In this document: positions 8,901 to 14,382 of the stretch, piece after piece
How positions within the stretch are numbered: the stretch's first letter is position 1
Layout: each line of letters opens with the position of its first letter
NCBI GenBank assembly: GCA_019677205.1
Contig: JAAMXY010005011.1
Coordinates: 1 to 14,382 of the forward strand
Origin: Pinguiococcus pyrenoidosus
Taxonomy: Eukaryota > Sar > Pinguiophyceae > Pinguiochrysidales > Pinguiochrysidaceae
Length of the DNA: 14,382 nt
Direction: 5' to 3'
The notes under the pieces: generated by a model
Told to the model about the DNA's origin: nothing
The model's input: the letters and a program-made list of their open reading frames with translations, nothing else
The model's database searches: none
Made by a program: the position numbers and the translations under genes

Positions 8901-11900
8901 AGCGGCGTTCCCGTCATCAGCACTCGATGCTGGTATCCGTAGGTAGCCATTCCTCGCGGGAGGATGTCCTTCAGGCACTGCAGCAGCTTCGACACTTGGT
9001 TTCGCAGCCTGTGCGCCTCGTCGATCACGACGGTGTGCCACGGGATGGGCATCAGATGCTCAAAGTCTTTGATGAGGTCCTCGTATGTCGTCAGGAGGAT
9101 CTGAAACTTCAGGAGGCGGCGACTGCGATTCTTCCAGTACCACTCATACTCACGAATGACGTCGCGCATCTCCCGGCTGGAGCCGCCGCCGCCCGCGCTG
9201 GAGCCAGTATCGTGGTAGACGCAGACCCTCATGTCGGTCCAGCCTTCGAATTCCCGGCGCCAGTGTTCGATGGTACTCAATGGAACCACGACGAGGAAGG
9301 GGCCCTTCACGCCCTCCACGCGGAAGATGTGCTCCAGGAGACTGACGACCTGCACAGTCTTGCCGAGTCCCATTTCGTCCGCGAGGATGCACCCCCGGTT
9401 GCCATAGTAGCACCGCAGCATCCAGTTCAAGCCCTCCACCTGGTAGTCGCGGAGCTTCCTCCCATCGCGGTACTCCCGGGACTGCTTGTAGAGCTTCTTC
9501 CTCCAAGGTTGCCGATTCGCCCGCTCCTTCTCGTCGGGCGCTGCTCTCATCAGCGCCTCTTCCTTGTCCTCCCGAATCCGGTGGTCGCGGACCGTCTGAT
9601 CGTCTAGCGCCGAGAAGAACGAGTTCTTCCAGATGAAGCCCCCGGCCTTCTTCTTTCGGCCTTGCAGGACGGCGTGGATCTGGTTGGTTGTCACGCCGGT
9701 CTGCCGCGATGCCGCTGAGATGCTCGGAAATGTGGCAATCACGCGATGATTGTCATCAAGCTGCTGAACACTGCGACTGCGACCGTCACCTGCTGCCTGC
9801 TGCGCAATGCACATCTGGACCATCTCGTCCTTGAAGTTGGTCCACTCCTCCTTCAACGGCGCAAAGGTGGCCTGCATAATCGCACGGTGCAATCGCCACA
9901 TCGGCCCAGATCGCGCTTCCTCGCGATCCTCCTTGGGCCGCCACTCGCCATCGTCCCGCTTCCCGAAGGCGTCGTCATCGTCTTCGGAGTCGGAATGATT
10001 CTGCCGCGCCCGCCCGTCCAGGCCACTCTCGTCCTCCGTCTCCTCGTCGTCGCTGTTTGCGAGGAGATACTCGAGCGAAAGCCCGTTCACTTCCGTCTCG
10101 TCTTCTGCCGTCTCGTCTTCTGCCGTCTCGGCTTCTGCCGTCTGGGCTTCAGCCGTCTCGGCTTCTGCCGTCTGGCCTTCTGCCGTCTCGGCTTCTGCCG
10201 TCGCCCCATTCAAGGGGCTCCCGACTTCTTCAAGCAAACCGGCACTGCTTCCATCGGCGCCCTCTTCGTCGGGTTTCACGTTGGCCTTCGCCTGGTCGCC
10301 CGCTCCTGATTCGGACGCATCGTCCTTTGCGTCGTCTTCGGCAGGAGAACCAGAAGCGTCGACGGTGTTTTCCTCGACGTCCATCGACTCGTCTTTGGCT
10401 GAAGCTCCCTCTTGTTTCAACGGCTCGTCCGCATCGACCGGCGATTCGGCCTCGTCTTCTTTCTTCGTCGGATCGTTTGCCGCCTCGGCGTCGGCGTCGT
10501 CTTTGCTCCCCCCCGTCGCCGTCCCGCCGTTGTCCGCGGGAAAGTAGCATCCGCCAAGCCGCTTGAGCCTCTCCAGCGCGGTCGCTTCGTCTGTCTTGCG
10601 CATTTGCATCGCCGGAGTTCGTAGGAAACCGCTGCGCAGCATCCGCAAGTAGACATAGGTGTGTGTACACTTGCTGAGGATGTGAATCACCGTGCCGAAG
10701 GGGAGATTCTCGATCGGAATGCCATTGATGGCGACCATCACGTCATCCTTCTTGATCAGCCCCTCTCGCTCTGCAGGTCCCGGCAGGTTGTCAGGCGGCC
10801 GACGGAACGCCATCACCACGACATGTCCGTCGATGTCGCCGATGTTCATCAACAGGCCGTGCACCGTCTTGGGGACAATCGTGTCGTACTCGCCCGGGCC
10901 CGGCGGAGGCAGCCCTGGGTGAGCCATGAACGACGTGCCTCTTGCGCAATGATGAACGAGGCTCTCCACGCACTCCGCCACCGCGATCTTCGCCCCAAGC
11001 GTCGGGGTTGGGAGGGCATTCTCCGGCGTAAGGTAGCTGTCCGCCGGACGGTTCAGGATCCGCGCGGCGACCCCCCACATGCTGTCCTGCTTGTCCAGGA
11101 CGTTGGAGATATCCGCCTTGAGTTCACTGGCGTCGTTGCCGAAGCCCTTTGATTCGGCCGGATCCGACTTGGCCTCCGCCAGCGCGCCTACAGCCTTCTC
11201 AGCTTCCTTCTCCACCTTCTCCCCTCGCCCCGCGTCAGCAAGGTCTCCCGGGGCGGCTGCCTTGGTGTGCTCCTCGGCCTTGGCAGGGGACTTGCCCGAG
11301 CCATGCCCTTGCTGGTGCGCCCTGGAAGCTGTGACATCACTCACCACAGCATCGATCTGCGACAGCACACGAGTCGCCGCGGCATTCTGCGGACCGCACT
11401 CGGCGATCAAGTCCATCGGCGGTGCCGCTCTCTCCTTCAGGAAGTGGAATGCACGCAACTGGGAATGGATCTGAGCCTCAAGCTCCGGAGTCTCCGACGG
11501 CTTCTGCTGCGCGGGCAAGACGATGTGGTGGCGTTTGCTCAGCTCTTCCAACAGTTCGGCCTTTGTCAGAGGCGGTTCCTCCGGCGGAGTGTCATTGATC
11601 TCGTGGTAGTGCCGGATGGCTCCGTCATCGTTGATGTCTTCCTTGGTCTCCCACGTGCAATCGCGATAGCTCAGGCCTTGCCACTTGACAAGATACTGGC
11701 GCTGGCGAACGGCGACCGTGCGCTTTCGCGCCTTCTGCTCGACCGCGTTCCGAGCGATCTCTTCGAGCTTGTGGGTCAAGAAGCGCTTCCCCTCCGCCTT
11801 CACCTTCTTCGCGAGCTCAGCGCAACGAGGGCAGAACCACTCCTCGTCTTCTCCGGGCTGCTCGATGTTCAGACAGTGCGTATGGAAGTACCCGTCACAG

Positions 11901-14180
11901 TGGGAGCAGACCAGCAACGACTCCTCGTGGTCACCTTTCAGGCACACGCGGCATGACTCCTCCCATGGGCGCGCAACGTTCTCCTCGTAGGGGATGGCAC
12001 CGTCCTCAAAGTCCAGAACCCAGGCCTATGGAGGGAACGAAGGACCAGCAGGCATTAGCAGGCTGATCACATTGCGGAGATGTGGAGAACTGGAGATGCG
12101 GAGACAGCTATTCTGTTGGGACAGGTATACATCTCCCAAGCCACATCGTCGTGGCGGAAAACCTGAGCCGTCCCGCCCCGACTGAAGTTTCGAGAGCTAT
12201 CTCAGGGTTGGTCATTCTCTTGGGAGGCACACCGGAGTCGACCCAGATCGTGGATAGAAGGGATCCAAACGATCCGGTGTTGGTTTCCCGTGGAGACGGG
12301 GCTTTCTTTTTCCCTGACCTACTCCACATGGCCCCAACTGCGTACCTTCAGAAGCCGCGCGCTCAGCTTGTCTAAATAGTCGGCTGCCTGCCAGATCCCG
12401 GACCCGTGCACGTTGTAGATCTTGCAGTTGTGCCAGACCAGCTTCAGGTCACGTCGGAAGCTCCGGAGGTCTCGCCGGTACGTGTCCGCCTCGAGTTTCT
12501 TGCGGACCGTACCGAGGTCCATCGGCGTCTCCACCACGCCGAGGTAGTCATCGTAGAGGGAGGTGTCCACAGGTTCGTTGAAGCCCTCCGCATACGAGTC
12601 ATTCATCAACCGATCGAGCAGATGCATGCAGCGCTTCTCCATCTGCCAGCGCTCAAAGCGATTCCTGGGGGGAATGTTCTCCGCGGAATCCGCGGTGTCC
12701 TCCAGAATCTCCGGCTCCGGACCGTCGTGGATCATAATCTCAACGTCCCCGGGCGGGGCCAGCGGCTCGAGGGGCCCCTCGTTCCCCATCTTCCGCCACT
12801 TCTCCAGCATATCGAAGTAGTGCCGCCGGAAGGCTTCCCAAGTCCGCAGGTGCCCACAGAAGGCCTCCACGTTCCGCCAGAAACGGCGTTTCTCGCCCTT
12901 CGCGTTGCCTTCCGGATCGGCATCCGTGGAGTCCTTCCCACGAAACGTGTTCACCCCTTCCAGAAGCAGCGCCTCTTCGTCCAGCGTCCACTTCCCTGTC
13001 GACGCCGTCACAAGCTTGCGGGGCTCGCACTTGATGTACTTCTTCGCTGGAGAGGGCGCGTCGCTGCCCGCTTCTCCGGTAGCCGATGGGTCGACCTGCA
13101 CCGTCGGAGTGGCGCTGTTCGCGTCGAGAGACTCGGCGAGAGACGATTTGACTGCGCTCGAGCTGGCGGGAGAGTCGAACTGCCCGCTCGCCTTCGCGCT
13201 TCCCCTCGTTCTCACGGAGCTCTTCGCCTTCGCTGGGGACGCTTTCGTCACCGGCGTTTGAGGCGCCGCGGCCTTGGCCTCTTCGCCGGCCCCTTCGTCC
13301 TCGATGGCCATCAGGTTGCCTTCGCCCACCTCGTCGATGTCGACTTCTATCATCTTGTCGACATCGCGGACGTCCAAGATGCGCTCCACTATCGTGAAAC
13401 CGGTGTCCACCGTGGGGTCAGCGAGCTCTTCTCCGCCCGGCTGCTGCACCTTCTTAAGGAAGCGGTTCAACGACGTTCGCGCCCGAGTGCCGATCATCTC
13501 GATTTCGTAGGCCGAGAGCCACTTGAGATGCAGGTAGGACACGCCTCTATACTTGATGAAGTACTCGTAGTCGTATCGATTGAGAGCCTTCTCCTCCTTC
13601 TTCTCCTCCGGCGCGTTTTCCCCTCGATTCCGGGCCCGGCCCGGTAGCCACGTTGCCGCGGGGGACCTCTTCACCTGCGATTCCTGGGGATCCTCGTCCT
13701 CCATGTCCTCCCGCTCGAGGGGCCGCATGCCGCAGATGCGCTCGATCTGATAGCTGCCGTCGTCGCCGCGCTCCGGGTCAAAAGTGAACTTCTCTCGTAC
13801 GCCAGAATCCGCCTCGGCAGAGATCGCCGTGGCACCGCCCTATTCGGAAAGGATGGTGAGAGGCCGCACTCAGCAACGCTGCCTCTCCTTCTTCACAAGC
13901 GTCGTCGGCGGAGGCGACTCACCTTGCCAAACTGGTAGTCGCAGGACGGACACACGCGCGTGGAGGACGCACAGTACTCGCCGCAGCCCGGGCATTGCTT
14001 TCTCCCCGTGTTGCGCTTCTTGGGCCCCGCGACGGCGATGGACTCCTTGTTGTCGACCTCGTCCTCTTCGTCGGAGCCAGGCGCGTCCAGGTGCGTGTAG
14101 TCCACGCGCTGCGTGCGCCTGCGCGAGCGCCGGTCCCCGGCGTCCGCCGCGCCGGCTTTCGCAGTTGCCACCGCGGACAT
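5903..14180 (-). CDS. CHD: CHD-family ATP-dependent chromatin remodeller with multiple reader domains
   Basis: Exons 13923-14180, 12346-13839 and 5903-12025 (minus strand) join in phase to 2,624 aa. Order: zinc ribbon (Cys63, 66, 77, 80); chromodomain 1 (about 116-216); VERILDVR, resembling the start of chromodomain 2 (237-244); SANT-like (368-433); bromodomain (486-584, with PMDLGTV and acetyl-lysine Asn562); PHD finger with all eight ligands (C609 to C652); remainder of chromodomain 2 (689-728, YLVKWQGLSYRDCTWE); PDZ-like (962-1046); TAE repeats (about 1192-1228); NUMOD1-like (1337-1385); Snf2 ATPase (1443-1930: DEMGLGKT with Lys1473, DEAH 1586-1589, CHRIGQ); charged tail ending in Lys-rich sequence. 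After the ATPase, LLRKGAY, EGDIDSIL and DPDFWKKI point to the CHD6-9/Kismet group. Expected role is nuclear nucleosome sliding guided by histone marks. The start ATG at 14180 is preceded by a close in-frame stop. All ATPase motifs look intact. Confidence 0.93.
10094..10198 (-). repeat. Seven 15-bp tandem repeats in CHD (TAExE pentapeptides)
   Basis: Seven back-to-back 15-bp units, on the + strand close to CGTCTCGGCTTCTGC with one to three changes each. They encode the five-residue pattern TAE-x-E/Q in an acidic linker between the PDZ-like domain and the NUMOD1-like segment. Because the unit length is a multiple of three, copy number could change without breaking the frame. Confidence 0.95.
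12026..12345 (-). other. CHD intron 2 (320 nt)
   Basis: Donor GAAG|GTACGC, acceptor CCTCCATAG with TGCTAATGC as a likely branch site. Phase 0, falling exactly between the last helix of the bromodomain (ARLLK) and AWVLDFEDG before the PHD finger. The reading frame stops nine codons into the intron. It is four to five times longer than the other introns, and I see no convincing coding exon inside it. Confidence 0.85.
13840..13922 (-). other. CHD intron 1 (83 nt)
   Basis: Donor CAAG|GTGAGT is a perfect consensus; acceptor is CCGAATAG. Phase 0. Joins the zinc-ribbon exon (ending YQFGK) to GGATAISAEADSG and then the chromodomain. Confidence 0.88.
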
Positions 14181-14296
14181 GTCCCACGCAGCGAGAAGGT
14201 CTCCTCACGCGCCGGAAAGCTCGAAGCGGCGTTTCTAGCGAAGCGTCGCGTCGCTGCCAGGGGCGCCACGGCACGGAACGGCACGGACCAGTTTAA
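14181..14296. promoter_or_regulatory. Probable bidirectional promoter, CHD / right-edge gene
   Basis: 116 bp between the CHD start codon and the ATG of a divergent frame at 14297. If both starts are right, this short GC-rich segment holds both promoters or 5' leaders. A GTTTAAATG string ends at the right-hand ATG; no clear TATA box was seen. Confidence 0.35.
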
Positions 14297-14382
14297 ATGT
14301 CAAAACGCGACGAGCGCCACACCGTCGCGAAAGTCCGCGGATGGGCTGTCGAGAAGCAGCAGGCGGAGAGGCGCGCCGCGAT
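14297..14382 (+). CDS. Partial CDS at window edge, unknown product
   Basis: A frame opens with ATG in good context (A at -3) and stays open to the end of the window: 28 codons plus two bases, starting MSKRDERHTVAKVRGWAVEK, hydrophilic and rich in Arg and Lys. It is divergent from the CHD gene with only 116 bp between starts. The length is far too short to assign a family, and chance openness is quite possible in GC-rich DNA. Confidence 0.35.
   Translation, partial: MSKRDERHTVAKVRGWAVEKQQAERRAA

Noticed and set aside
10094-10198. CRISPR-like direct repeats
   Set aside because: Units are 15 bp with no spacers and lie in frame inside a coding exon; this is a coding minisatellite.
12319-13728. 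Bromodomain region as a separate gene starting at the internal Met at 13728
   Set aside because: The frame extends upstream to a good acceptor at 13840-13841, which completes the chromodomain (SYQIERIC), and downstream to a donor that joins in phase to the PHD exon, so one CHD gene is the simpler model.

Overview
The window looks like a compact nuclear genome segment from a unicellular eukaryote, most likely an alga or alga-derived protist with a motile ciliated stage. Four genes show eukaryote-only families or splicing: an FCF2-type rRNA processing factor, a BBSome subunit (BBS4), a very large CHD-family chromatin remodeller, and a plant/bacterial-type ArgC with a presequence. Six GT-AG introns can be placed. 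Five are short (57-83 nt) and one is 320 nt, and all rejoin reading frames in phase. The ArgC presequence looks like a signal peptide followed by a basic, Ser/Ala-rich stretch. That would suit a complex (secondary) plastid, but a mitochondrial presequence is not excluded. BBS4 implies cilia. Together these point to a ciliated alga with a complex plastid (ochrophyte, chromerid or similar), at low confidence; the species cannot be named from sequence alone.

Layout from left to right: FCF2 (+, 73-1134, single exon) runs convergently into ARGC (-, 1229-2534, three exons), with 94 bp between their stops. A 441-bp divergent spacer separates ARGC from a predicted secreted orphan protein (+, 2976-4013). 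A 356-bp spacer follows, then BBS4 (+, 4370-5744, three exons, the first consisting of little more than the ATG). BBS4 converges on the CHD gene (-, 5903-14180, three exons, 2,624 aa). At the right edge a divergent + strand frame opens at 14297 and runs off the window.

The genes do not form a pathway. They cover ribosome biogenesis, arginine synthesis, secretion, ciliary trafficking and chromatin remodelling, as expected for ordinary eukaryotic gene order. The standout is the CHD protein. Around a CHD6-9/Kismet-like Snf2 ATPase it combines an N-terminal zinc ribbon, a chromodomain, a SANT-like segment, a bromodomain, a complete PHD finger, a chromodomain half, a PDZ-like domain and a NUMOD1-like DNA-binding motif. 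The bromodomain-PHD block appears to be inserted inside the second chromodomain. Gene models here were assembled by eye by joining reading frames across splice sites; no transcript or database evidence was available.
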